From an uncultured Eubacterium sp. (lineage in GTDB: Bacteria > Bacillota > Clostridia > Lachnospirales > Lachnospiraceae), in NCBI GenBank assembly GCA_910580075.1, contig CAJTVR010000025.1, positions 39,670-52,192 of the forward strand: a stretch of DNA of 12,523 bases, written 5' to 3'. The translations under genes and the position numbers were made by a program. The notes under the pieces are model-generated. The model searched no databases. It was given only the letters and a program-made list of their open reading frames with translations, and was not told where the DNA came from. Below are positions 1-7,027 of the stretch, piece by piece (positions within the stretch are counted from its first letter, which is position 1; each line of letters begins with the position of its first letter).

Positions 1-306
1 TCCCAGGCTAAATGCATCTTCCGTAATTTTTTCCTGTCCAATTGCACTGATAATAATAAATGCTGGATGTTTCTTCAATGAACGGTCATTATTAATTTTC
101 GACAGCACGCCAAGCCCATCCAGTTTTGGCATAACAATATCCAAAAGTACGATATCAGGCTCTTTCATCCTGATTATCTCACAGGCTTCTACGCCGTCTT
201 TTGCGACTCCTACAACATTAAGTTCTTTGTCGCTTTTAACAATGTCCCCTAACAGCTGTACCATTTTTTCATTATCATCTGCAATTGCTACATTTAATTG
301 AGTCAT
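1..306 (-). CDS. spo0A: Sporulation response regulator Spo0A, N-terminal receiver domain (partial)
   Basis: The visible 102 residues are a CheY-like receiver domain. The acidic pair D10-D11 in IADDN, the phospho-acceptor Asp in the LLDIVMPKLDGLGVL segment and the SAIGQEKITEDAF segment match the Spo0A receiver of clostridia more closely than generic response regulators. Spo0A is the master regulator of entry into sporulation; phosphorelay or direct kinase phosphorylation of the receiver activates a C-terminal DNA-binding domain, which lies beyond the left edge here. The start ATG at 304-306 has an AGGAGG-type ribosome binding site 6 bases upstream. Two 0A boxes lie about 110 bases upstream and suggest autoregulation. 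The gene usually upstream, spoIVB, is absent. The identification rests on recognising the family wording, and the missing C-terminal domain would settle it. Confidence 0.88.
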   Translation of the reverse strand, partial: MTQLNVAIADDNEKMVQLLGDIVKSDKELNVVGVAKDGVEACEIIRMKEPDIVLLDIVMPKLDGLGVLSKINNDRSLKKHPAFIIISAIGQEKITEDAFSLG

Positions 307-417
307 GGTTTACCTCCTAATCACTGCCCGTAAATATTTGCAAAAAACTACAGAAAATTGTGAAAAAACCAAATTTCTCCTGTTCTCCTATCATAAAGAA
401 ACTGTTTTATTGAAACT

Positions 418-434
418 TGTCGAAATTTGTCGAT
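418..434 (-). promoter_or_regulatory. Tandem 0A boxes upstream of spo0A
   Basis: On the plus strand TGTCGAA lies at 418-424 and TGTCGAT at 428-434. The known Spo0A box is TGNCGAA, so the first is a perfect match and the second differs in one base. They are direct repeats spaced 10 bases apart, one helical turn, the arrangement known for Spo0A dimers binding side by side. They lie about 110-130 bases upstream of the spo0A start, which suggests autoregulation by Spo0A~P. Binding itself is inferred. Confidence 0.6.
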
Positions 435-501
435 AACTCTTGCTTTTTCACTAATTTTCAGCTTTTTATGATTTTACCATTCCTCATTTTATTATCCTAT
501 A

Positions 502-530
502 TACATAGTCTAATGATTTATCTGCTGTAA
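502..530 (-). promoter_or_regulatory. Possible sigma-A-type promoter for spo0A
   Basis: On the minus strand TTACAG (525-530) and TATGTA (502-507) are separated by 17 bases. This would give a leader of nearly 190 bases that includes the 0A boxes. Both hexamers deviate from consensus. A sigma-H promoter would be expected for spo0A; an AGGAAT followed by TGAAAA occurs on the minus strand near 455-485, but its spacing is longer than the sigma-H norm, so neither assignment is firm. Confidence 0.25.
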
Positions 531-619
531 CAGATGCAGAATTGACCTCTGTGACTAATGTGTAAATCATCAGGGTCAAAAATAACGTTTTGGGACACTG
601 CAAGACTTCGATTTTTCTA

Positions 620-655
620 CACAAAAATAACCGCCCCGAACGGTCTCGGGACGGT
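620..655 (-). terminator. Hairpin terminator downstream of the RNase H gene
   Basis: Bases 630-655 form ACCG-N-CCCGA, a 6-base loop, then TCGGG-N-CGGT. Read on the minus strand the internal mismatch becomes a G-T wobble, giving a 10-pair GC-rich stem, followed by TTATTTTTG. The better pairing and the T-rich tail both favour the minus strand, so it would stop transcripts from the RNase H gene before they enter spo0A. On the plus strand the tail is only ATTTCTT. Confidence 0.65.
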
Positions 656-708
656 ATTTCTTAAATCAGTATAAATGATATCTGATGCTGGAACCATAAA
701 TAAACATT

Positions 709-754
709 ACTGGTTTCCCGGATGCCGGGAAGAGAAACTTTTCCTTTTTCTGTT
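709..754 (+). repeat. Interspersed repeat, copy A (solo arm)
   Basis: This 46-base segment aligns with the 47-base arms of copies B and C. Shared parts are TGG near the start, GCCGGG, then AGAGAAACTTTT, CCTTTTTCTGTT and the following CCGCCTG. It lacks one T in the first T run. No matching opposite arm was found downstream; instead there are two small hairpins at 761-775 (GCCTG/CAGGC) and 809-830 (GTCTGA/TCAGAC). It may be a decayed or half element. Confidence 0.75.
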
Positions 755-875
755 CCGCCTGCCTGTATATCAGGCGCTTAAGTCATCACCGGCAGATTTT
801 ATATGCCTGTCTGAATGCAGGTTTTCAGACGTGTTCTGTTCTATGGATACCTGGCGATGAACTGTATATAAATAA

Positions 876-1484
876 TTATGTCTGTGTAAGTGCCTTTTTT
901 GCAAGCTGATCCGCCTCTTCGTTGTACTGATTTCCTGTATGCGCAGCTATTTTAGTAAAATGAATCGTCATCTGCTGCATACTGCTGTCCATAAATGCTG
1001 CATACTGCTGTGTGAGTTCATTTTTCGCCTGCCAGCCATGGGTCGCCCATTGTTCGATGCCGGCATAATCGTATCGGATATCAATGGACTTGTATCCATG
1101 TTCTTTTGCCCATTTCACCGCATGGACTGCTCCCATCATCTCTCCGGCAACATTGCGCAGTGCCAGAGATTTCGGATCGCTGCCGCTGCCGGATTCCCTG
1201 ATTATATCCCCGTCTGGCTTAATCAAAACACAGCCAAAAGAATAACGGCGGATTCTGTTATCATAGCTTCCGTCTACATAAGCTGCCAGCTGGTTTTCAT
1301 CATCCGCCTGCACCGGGTGTACATGCTGCATGCCGTTCAGATAAGCAGCTGCTTCCTCTTCTGTTTCAAAACTTTTGTATACAGCACCTGAAAATCCCTG
1401 CACCATGCGCCTGCATTCATCCCATGTGCCGAATATCCCAGTCTGTTTTCCTTTTTTTACAGCATAAAATTTCTTTTTTGGCAT
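876..1484 (-). CDS. Ribonuclease H with N-terminal viroplasmin domain
   Basis: This is a 202-residue type I ribonuclease H, which cleaves the RNA strand of RNA-DNA hybrids using two metal ions. Residues 5-50 form a viroplasmin domain (KFYAVKKGKQTGIFGTWDEC), a hybrid-binding module also found in eukaryotic RNase H1. Residues 67-198 are the catalytic domain with the DEDD set: D71 in AYVDGS, E115 in AGEM, D139 in RYDYAG and D192 in NEEADQLAK. H182 in AAHTGN matches the conserved mobile-loop histidine. The length is normal for the family. The ATG at 1484 follows an AAGGAG site. The gene is downstream of deoD on the same strand, separated by 230 bases that contain a possible promoter and a palindromic repeat, so it is probably its own transcription unit. 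A terminator lies about 220 bases past its stop. Confidence 0.93.
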   Translation of the reverse strand: MPKKKFYAVKKGKQTGIFGTWDECRRMVQGFSGAVYKSFETEEEAAAYLNGMQHVHPVQADDENQLAAYVDGSYDNRIRRYSFGCVLIKPDGDIIRESGSGSDPKSLALRNVAGEMMGAVHAVKWAKEHGYKSIDIRYDYAGIEQWATHGWQAKNELTQQYAAFMDSSMQQMTIHFTKIAAHTGNQYNEEADQLAKKALTQT

Positions 1485-1535
1485 TTTTTCTTCTCCTTAA
1501 ACTTTAGAGCGTGGCGGTATCGTTTGCCAAGGGGG

Positions 1536-1638
1536 ATTGGTTAGCCGGACGCTGGGAAGAGAAACTTTTTCTTTTTTCTGTTCCGCCTGTAAACAGAAAA
1601 AGGAAAAAGTTTCTCCGCCTGGCGTCCGGTCAGCCAAT
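1536..1638. repeat. Interspersed repeat, copy B (103-base palindrome)
   Basis: Left arm 1536-1582 and right arm 1592-1638 are inverted copies, 47 bases each, matching at 39 of 47 positions with no gaps, around a 9-base loop. The outer ends are ATTGG and CCAAT; the innermost 22 pairs next to the loop have a single mismatch. Folded RNA or DNA would form one very long hairpin. The arms are the same sequence found as solo arm A and in nested element C. There is no coding capacity for a transposase, so this resembles a MITE- or REP-like non-autonomous element. It lies in the probable leader of the RNase H gene. Confidence 0.88.
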
Positions 1639-1663
1639 ACCCTCCAGCCAGATACACATCTGT

Positions 1664-1692
1664 ATTGTGTACCGTCATACAGAACTTGTCAA
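1664..1692 (-). promoter_or_regulatory. Possible promoter for the RNase H gene
   Basis: On the minus strand a perfect TTGACA (1687-1692) is followed after 17 bases by CACAAT (1664-1669), a weaker -10. Transcription would begin near 1656, so the leader would contain the whole 103-base palindrome before the ribosome binding site near 1490. The site lies just past the deoD stop, consistent with a separate transcription unit. Confidence 0.4.
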
Positions 1693-1714
1693 GAAAAATA
1701 TGCCAGTTTTGCCG

Positions 1715-2422
1715 TTACTGTACTGCCAGCTCCAGCGCACAGCGAATCATGCTGTCCAGATTTTTTTCCCTCTGTTCATTTGTCAGCGCCTGATCACTGT
1801 GAATACTGCTTCCGACTGTCAGGATACCGAGCGCCTGTTTTCCGGCCCTTGCGGCAGTACAGTACAAAGAAAGCGTCTCCATTTCCTGAACAAGTACACC
1901 CATGTCTGCCCAGACACCCTTTTCTCCTGGCAGATCTTCATAAAATACATCCGAGCTGAATACATTTCCCGCATGGAAACAGATCTCGTTTTTTTCTGCA
2001 TAGGCTGCGGCCTGCTGTAACAGTGTAAAATCTGCTAGCGGAGCAAATGTACCTGGCAGATGATACTGAGCAGCAAAATTAGAGTTGGTACAGCAGCCCA
2101 TAGCAAATACAAGGTCTCCGACTTTGACATTTTTGTGAACCGCCCCTACGGTGCCAATGCGGATTATGCGCTGCACATCATAATGATGATACAATTCATA
2201 TGCATAAATTCCCATAGAAGGAATGCCCATACCGCTTCCCTGGACAGATACCTGCTGCCCTTTATAAAATCCGGTATACCCATACATGCCTCTGACACGG
2301 TTATAGCAAAACGCATCTTCCAGGTAATTTTGGGCTATATAAGCTGCCCGCAGCGGGTCGCCCGGCATTAACACTGTTTTTGCAATCTGTCCGGCTTCGG
2401 CTTCGTTATGGAATGTTTTCAT
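1715..2422 (-). CDS. deoD: DeoD-type purine nucleoside phosphorylase, with an unusual active-site residue
   Basis: The family splits purine (deoxy)nucleosides with phosphate into free base and (deoxy)ribose-1-phosphate, as a cytosolic hexamer. I chose the ATG at 2422 because it has an AGGAG site and gives 235 residues, the normal DeoD length. A frame open back to 2572 would overlap the upstream gntR gene. Recognised residues: H5, the phosphate loop MPGDPLRA (G21, R25), R44 in NRVRGM, R88 in IIRIGTVGAV, GNVFSSDVFY (152-161), and the ribose-binding E180-M181-E182. E. coli DeoD has TVSDHI, whose Asp204 is the general acid. Here residues 202-207 read TVGSSI, so Ser205 takes that place. The fold is clear, but activity or substrate range may be altered. 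It follows gntR by 70 bases with no terminator seen, so the two are probably co-transcribed. Confidence 0.88.
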   Translation of the reverse strand: MKTFHNEAEAGQIAKTVLMPGDPLRAAYIAQNYLEDAFCYNRVRGMYGYTGFYKGQQVSVQGSGMGIPSMGIYAYELYHHYDVQRIIRIGTVGAVHKNVKVGDLVFAMGCCTNSNFAAQYHLPGTFAPLADFTLLQQAAAYAEKNEICFHAGNVFSSDVFYEDLPGEKGVWADMGVLVQEMETLSLYCTAARAGKQALGILTVGSSIHSDQALTNEQREKNLDSMIRCALELAVQ

Positions 2423-2492
2423 ATTTAATATTCTCCTATTCTTTTTTCTGCTGTCAAAATCCCGGTCACGTGCCGCGCCCATGCACTGCATA

Positions 2493-3233
2493 CTACTTAT
2501 TTTTTCTGTGCAGGCTGATTTCGTAAAGATCCGCGCCCATATACAGTTTCTGTGAAAGTACAGGCTTGTCATATTCTGTATAAAGTTCTTCTTCCAGAAT
2601 CAGCAGCGGGTCGCCCTGCGGAATATGCAGAATATCAGCCAGACGTTCCCTGGCGTGAACAATTCTAAGCTTTGTTTCGCTGTAAAGACCGCCTGATGCT
2701 AACAGCTGGGAATAAAATTCATATACACTGTCTGTATTTTCCAAATCTACCCGCCCGGCATCCAGAAATTCATGCGGCATATAAACCATTGCAAATCCGA
2801 CCGGCGTCTCTTTACAGTAATAAGTAATATCTATAACAGCAACAATACTGGACGGCCGCAGCTTTAATACTTCCTGATGTTTCTGGGTCGGAGGCTGAAA
2901 GCCGATTGTAGTCACTGCCCGGTCAATCGGCTGGACACAGAAATCTATGATTGGATTTCCGACTTTTTCCAGCCCGTTTAATTCCAGGTTCTGGTTCGAC
3001 AGGACAATATTTCCTTTTCCCTGATGGTTGCTAATCAGCCCGTCCTCCTGCAGCAGCAGCATGGCCTGACGCAGCGTGCCTCTGCTGACCTGAAACTGCT
3101 CGGCAAGTACGTTCTCCCCAGGCAGCTTGTCTCCCGGCTTGTACTTTCCTTCTTTCAGCCACTGGCAGATTGTTTCATAAACCGTTACGTATAATGGGAT
3201 TTTGACGTTTTTTTCTTTTAATAAATGATTCAT
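2493..3233 (-). CDS. GntR-family transcriptional regulator with UTRA ligand domain
   Basis: This 246-residue protein has an N-terminal winged helix (about residues 11-78) with the GntR pattern PGDKLPGENVLAEQFQVSRG followed by TLRQAMLLLQEDGLI. A UTRA effector-binding domain of the HutC subfamily occupies about residues 95-240. Such regulators bind palindromic operators as dimers and are released or reset by a small ligand, often a sugar or sugar phosphate. Its place between the nucleoside importer genes and deoD suggests control of this cluster, with a nucleoside breakdown product as plausible effector; this is inference. The ATG at 3233 has an AAGGAG site with a rather long spacing of about 12 bases. 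A strong promoter overlapped by a perfect palindrome lies 40-70 bases upstream, suggesting autoregulation. Confidence 0.9.
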   Translation of the reverse strand: MNHLLKEKNVKIPLYVTVYETICQWLKEGKYKPGDKLPGENVLAEQFQVSRGTLRQAMLLLQEDGLISNHQGKGNIVLSNQNLELNGLEKVGNPIIDFCVQPIDRAVTTIGFQPPTQKHQEVLKLRPSSIVAVIDITYYCKETPVGFAMVYMPHEFLDAGRVDLENTDSVYEFYSQLLASGGLYSETKLRIVHARERLADILHIPQGDPLLILEEELYTEYDKPVLSQKLYMGADLYEISLHRKNK

Positions 3234-3262
3234 ATCTCGTACAGACTCCTTCTACATCTTGT

Positions 3263-3277
3263 TATACTGAAAGTATA
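3263..3277. promoter_or_regulatory. Palindromic candidate operator over the gntR -10
   Basis: TATACT-GAA-AGTATA is a perfect 6-3-6 inverted repeat. One half is the -10 hexamer of the gntR promoter, so a bound repressor would block polymerase. HutC-type GntR proteins are known to use short palindromes rich in GTATA/TATAC, so autoregulation by the adjacent gene product is likely but unproven. Confidence 0.5.
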
Positions 3278-3300
3278 TACCGAATCGACCAGTCTGACAA
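3272..3300 (-). promoter_or_regulatory. Promoter of the gntR-deoD unit
   Basis: On the minus strand TTGTCA (3295-3300) and TATACT (3272-3277) are separated by exactly 17 bases, a near-consensus sigma-A promoter. It lies about 40 bases upstream of the gntR start and would drive gntR and deoD separately from the transporter genes. The -10 overlaps a palindrome. Confidence 0.65.
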
Positions 3301-3442
3301 GTATCAGAAGCTGTACATTTCATACAGAACTGCACGGTGCTGGCTGGACACTGTGCTGCCATCTTTTGGCAGCTGTATATTCCTCGCAGTACTGTACATC
3401 CTAAGCAGCGTTAAAAGCATGCATCCGCCCTGCCGGCAGATC

Positions 3443-4348
3443 TTAATCTGTCAGCTCTCCCAGTGCTTCCGGCCCTTTTACCCGCTTTCCGACGAACAGC
3501 AGAATCAGCAGCGTAATCACATATGGCAGCATCTGTACAATCTGGGAAGGTATTGCAAAATCCGTCAGGTAGAATCTGGCTGCCTGTGCCACAGCAAACA
3601 CCATACCAGCCCCAAGGGAACCTGCCGGCTGCCAGCCTCCGAAAATATTGGCCGCAAGTCCCATAAAACCACGTCCTGCCGTCATATCTGTAACAAACAG
3701 GTTGTTTTGCGACAGAGACAGATAAGACCCTGCCAGCCCGGCAATCGCTCCAGCCGCCATCATCGCTATATAACGGTAACGCTTAACCGGAACACCTGCT
3801 GTCTGTACGGCATGCGGCTGGTCGCCGATTGCACGGTAGCGCAGACCGTATTTTGTTTTGTAAAATAATATCCACACTGCTGCCACCAGGAAAAACATTA
3901 CATATAAATACGGTGACTGCTCTTTAAACAGCGCCCCGATAACCGGAATATTGCAAAGCCCCGGAACGGTCAGGCTGGATACTGCTTCCACGGGATCAGA
4001 CATTCCTTCTGTATGCCAGATGGATTTTAATAAAACCGCAGTAATTCCGCTGGCAAACAGGTTGACGCCTACACCGACCACAGACTGGTGCGCTTTCCAT
4101 TTCAGGCAGAACATTGCATAAATCAGTCCGATCACAGCGCCCGCTGCTGCCGACAGCAGTACGCCCGCAATTGCAGAACCTGTGAAAAAAGAACCTGCCA
4201 CGCCTGCAAATGCGCCAATGAGCATCATGCCTTCCACGCCCAGCAAAATGACGCCGCCGCGTTCTGCAATCGTACCGCAGAGTGCCCCTAAAACAATTGG
4301 GACAGACAGCTGAAGCATCAGTGCCAAAAAGTTATTCAAAGCTGCCAT
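3443..4348 (-). CDS. Nucleoside ABC transporter permease (BmpC/NupQ-like)
   Basis: This 301-residue integral membrane protein belongs to the branched-chain/ribose-type permease family (BPD_transp_2). It has about eight or nine hydrophobic segments and the family signature ERGGVILLGVEGMMLIGAF near residues 29-47, where the cytoplasmic coupling loop begins. It would pair with the permease encoded immediately upstream to form the membrane channel of a nucleoside importer, energised by the two-domain ATPase. The ATG at 4348 lies 4 bases after the upstream stop and is preceded by GAGAGG, a modest ribosome binding site, suggesting translational coupling. No clear terminator follows; the next gene, gntR, has its own promoter in the 209-base gap. 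Substrate assignment comes from the companion BMP and DeoD genes rather than from this sequence alone. Confidence 0.9.
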   Translation of the reverse strand: MAALNNFLALMLQLSVPIVLGALCGTIAERGGVILLGVEGMMLIGAFAGVAGSFFTGSAIAGVLLSAAAGAVIGLIYAMFCLKWKAHQSVVGVGVNLFASGITAVLLKSIWHTEGMSDPVEAVSSLTVPGLCNIPVIGALFKEQSPYLYVMFFLVAAVWILFYKTKYGLRYRAIGDQPHAVQTAGVPVKRYRYIAMMAAGAIAGLAGSYLSLSQNNLFVTDMTAGRGFMGLAANIFGGWQPAGSLGAGMVFAVAQAARFYLTDFAIPSQIVQMLPYVITLLILLFVGKRVKGPEALGELTD

Positions 4349-4352
4349 AAAA

Positions 4353-5384
4353 TTACCCTCTCTTTCTGTTTTTGTGCCATTTTATCAGTTCCGGAGCCGC
4401 AACGAGAAGAATGACCAGGCTCTGGACAACCGTGACCATATTTGTGGACACACTTGTCACGCGGCTCATGCGCAGAGAGCCCATATCCATAATTCCAAAT
4501 AAAAGAGCTGTCAAAAGCACGCCCGCCGGATGGTTTCTCCCCAGAATGGCTACTGCAATTCCGGTAAATCCAAAAGATGGTGAAAAACCTTCAATAAATC
4601 TGTGATATTTGCCAAATACTTCCGTAACGCCCGCAAGCGCTGCCAGGCCGCCGCTTAAAACCATTGCCATGACCAGAAATGTATTCACTTTAATTCCGGC
4701 TGTGCCTGCAGCGGAAGCATTGGCTCCCACAGCCCGCAGCTGAAATCCCAGAGAAGTTTTCCACAAAAAGATATATATGGCAGCGGCTGCAGCCAGAAGC
4801 AGAAACAGGGACGACGTAAGCTGTGTCTGCGGAATCAGCCTCGAAAACCATGCATTTTCAGGAATGACATGTGTCTGCGCTGTAGACCCGGGTGCCTTAG
4901 CCGGGCCGTTTACAATCCATGAGGTAAACAGCGTACATATGTAATTAAGCATGATCGCAACAATAACCTCGCTCGTATTCAGCTTTGCCTTAAAAATGCC
5001 CGGAATACTGCCGACCGCCATGCCAGCCAGTATGCCGGCCAGTATGCTTATAAGCATGACCAGCGGCCCTGGCAGAAAAGACAGTCCAAGCGCTGTCAGC
5101 ACTGCGGCCATTGCTCCGGCATGAAGCTGCCCTTCCGCCCCGATATTTAACATGCCGCAGCGGGAACCGAGCGCAACAGCCAGGCCGGTAAATGCAAGCG
5201 GAATGCTCTTACTAATCGTATTCGCGATCGATTTCGGGCTTCCGAGTGCTCCTTTTAGCAGCGCACCGTATGCTTTCAGTGGCGATTCGCCTGACAGAAG
5301 AATAAACAGCGCTCCAATCAGAAGAGCTATGCCGATTGCTGCCAGGGATTTTAACAGTTCATTCCGGTTTTGTGCTTTATTCAT
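4353..5384 (-). CDS. Nucleoside ABC transporter permease (BmpB/NupP-like)
   Basis: This 343-residue membrane protein has the partner-permease signature RCGMLNIGAEGQLHAGAMAA (about residues 74-93) and many hydrophobic helices, starting with a first segment at about 14-30. With the downstream permease it would form a heterodimeric channel for nucleosides. Its ATG (5382-5384) overlaps the stop of the ATPase gene by one base in a TGATG arrangement, and its AGGAGG site lies inside the last codons of that gene, a typical sign of coupled translation. The length fits the Nup/Bmp family. The reading frame is intact, unlike the lipoprotein gene of the same cluster. Confidence 0.91.
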   Translation of the reverse strand: MNKAQNRNELLKSLAAIGIALLIGALFILLSGESPLKAYGALLKGALGSPKSIANTISKSIPLAFTGLAVALGSRCGMLNIGAEGQLHAGAMAAVLTALGLSFLPGPLVMLISILAGILAGMAVGSIPGIFKAKLNTSEVIVAIMLNYICTLFTSWIVNGPAKAPGSTAQTHVIPENAWFSRLIPQTQLTSSLFLLLAAAAAIYIFLWKTSLGFQLRAVGANASAAGTAGIKVNTFLVMAMVLSGGLAALAGVTEVFGKYHRFIEGFSPSFGFTGIAVAILGRNHPAGVLLTALLFGIMDMGSLRMSRVTSVSTNMVTVVQSLVILLVAAPELIKWHKNRKRG

Positions 5385-7003
5385 CAGTCTTTACCTCCTG
5401 TATGTTTTGTGCTGCTTTCGATCGGTCTTTCAGCTTCCATCGCTTTTGTTTCAGCACTATGTAATTCCAGCTTTTCAGCTTCCTGCTTTGCTGTATTCAT
5501 TCTTCCTGTATCCCGGTTTTCTTTTTTTCCTGTCATAAAAAGGCCGATTTCTTCTTTTGTATATGTGCTGTTTTCAAATATCGCACTGATTTCACCTTTA
5601 TATAAGACAGCAATCCGGTCACTTAAATTCATGACTTCTGAAAGCTCTGCGGATATCAGAAGAATTGCTTTGCCCTGCTCCTTTAAATCCAGCAGTGTCC
5701 GGTGTACCTTTTCAATTGCCCCGATATCAAGCCCCCGCACCGGCTGTGCAACGAGCATAAAGGACGGATCGTGGCTTGTTTCGCGTCCAAAGACGATTTT
5801 CTGCTGATTACCGCCGGAAAGCTGGCCGATCTGCTGGTCTAAACCCGCAAATTTTGTCTCAAACAATTCCGCCTGCTTTTGTGCATCCTTGTTCAGGGCA
5901 TCAAACTGAATAAACCCATGTCTGCAGTACTCGCTGTTTTCCTGATAGCCGAGCAGGAAATTTTCTGTAATGGAAAAAGAAGGTATCATGGCATTGCGGT
6001 GACAGTCCGAAGGAATATAGCCAAGGCCCAGCTTTTTGCGTTCTCTGACCGGCATTTTTGCTGCTGCCGTTCCATTGATAAAAATCTCGCCTTCTTTTAC
6101 TTTCATAGTACCTGCAATCATAGCTTCCAGCTCCTGCTGCCCGTTGCCGTCCACGCCGGCAATGCCTAAAATCTCGCCTGCATGCACGCAAAAGCTCACG
6201 GTCTGTCTGGATTTTTCCAAAAGACGCACCTGCTTTAATTCCAAAACCGCTTTACCGACAGATCCTTTTTTGGCAACTACCGTTTCTACAGACCTTCCGA
6301 CCATTCGGGCCGCCAGTTCTTTTTCATCTGTATCTTTCGTATCACAGCTGAATACGACTTTTCCCTTGCGGATTACAGTAATACAGTCAGAAAGTGCCAT
6401 CGTTTCATTCAGCTTGTGTGTAATAAAAATAATGGTTTTGCCGTCTTTTTTCAGCTGTCGCAGTATTTTAAACAGTTCGTCGACTTCCTGCGGAGTCAGC
6501 ACAGCCGTCGGTTCATCCAGAATAATGATATCCGCGCCGCGGTACAGCGTTTTTAAAATCTCTACTCTCTGGCGCATACCGACCGAAAGGTTTACAATTT
6601 TTTCATGAAGCGGCATCTGAAATCCAAAACGTTCTGCCAGGGAGCCGACTCTTTGCTCGCTTTCCTTCCGGTTTAAAAAGATCCCGCCCGGCTCGTTTCC
6701 CATAATAATATTTTCCAGTACCGTCAGCTGATTTACGAGCATAAAATGCTGGTGAACCATTCCGATGCCAAGTTCATAAGCATCATTGGGATTTTCAATC
6801 GCTGCTTTTTTCTCATGAATGTAAATCTCTCCTTCATCCGGATGATACAGGCCGAATAAAATGTTCATCAGCGTGCTTTTTCCGGTTCCGTTTTCTCCTA
6901 ACAGACAGTGAATCTCTGCCTGTTTTACAGTTAAATCTATCCCGTCATTTGCCCGCACGGGGCCGAAGCATTTCACAATGCCTTTCATTTTGATTGCATC
7001 CAT
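5384..7003 (-). CDS. Nucleoside ABC transporter ATP-binding protein, two ATPase domains (NupO/BmpA-operon type)
   Basis: This 539-residue cytoplasmic protein energises the importer. Domain 1 (about 1-240) has Walker A GENGTGKST (36-44), signature LSVGMRQ (139-145), Walker B IIILDEP (159-165) and the H-loop histidine H196. Domain 2 (about 250-490) has the degenerate Walker A GVDGNGQQEL (283-292), signature LSGGNQQ (395-401) and a degenerate Walker B (LVAQP, then RGLDIGA). This pairing of one standard and one degenerate site is usual for the sugar/nucleoside two-domain family. A hydrophilic tail of about 45 residues after position 490, rich in Glu, Lys and Thr, looks longer than typical. The ATG at 7003 has an AAAGGAG site and lies 24 bases after the lipoprotein gene stop. 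Confidence 0.93.
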   Translation of the reverse strand: MDAIKMKGIVKCFGPVRANDGIDLTVKQAEIHCLLGENGTGKSTLMNILFGLYHPDEGEIYIHEKKAAIENPNDAYELGIGMVHQHFMLVNQLTVLENIIMGNEPGGIFLNRKESEQRVGSLAERFGFQMPLHEKIVNLSVGMRQRVEILKTLYRGADIIILDEPTAVLTPQEVDELFKILRQLKKDGKTIIFITHKLNETMALSDCITVIRKGKVVFSCDTKDTDEKELAARMVGRSVETVVAKKGSVGKAVLELKQVRLLEKSRQTVSFCVHAGEILGIAGVDGNGQQELEAMIAGTMKVKEGEIFINGTAAAKMPVRERKKLGLGYIPSDCHRNAMIPSFSITENFLLGYQENSEYCRHGFIQFDALNKDAQKQAELFETKFAGLDQQIGQLSGGNQQKIVFGRETSHDPSFMLVAQPVRGLDIGAIEKVHRTLLDLKEQGKAILLISAELSEVMNLSDRIAVLYKGEISAIFENSTYTKEEIGLFMTGKKENRDTGRMNTAKQEAEKLELHSAETKAMEAERPIESSTKHTGGKD

Positions 7004-7027
7004 ATCTGACTCCTTTACTGCTGCTTT

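Larger units (their letters stand above)
307..875. other. Non-coding region between spo0A and the RNase H gene
   Basis: No gene is supported in these 569 bases. They hold the spo0A leader with its 0A boxes, a hairpin terminator at 620-655 and a solo arm of the interspersed repeat at 709-754. A 61-codon plus-strand reading frame at 675-860 simply reads through the repeat and resembles no protein. In most spore formers spoIVB lies directly upstream of spo0A, so this region is a departure from the common gene order. Confidence 0.7.

Noticed and set aside
1511..2020. Long plus-strand reading frames over repeat B and the deoD region
   Set aside because: They run antisense to deoD and through the palindrome, have no recognisable domain, and the minus-strand deoD frame is clearly the real gene.
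3355..3373. GCTGCC/GGCAGC hairpin after the second permease as a terminator
   Set aside because: The stem is only six pairs and neither strand has a T run after it.
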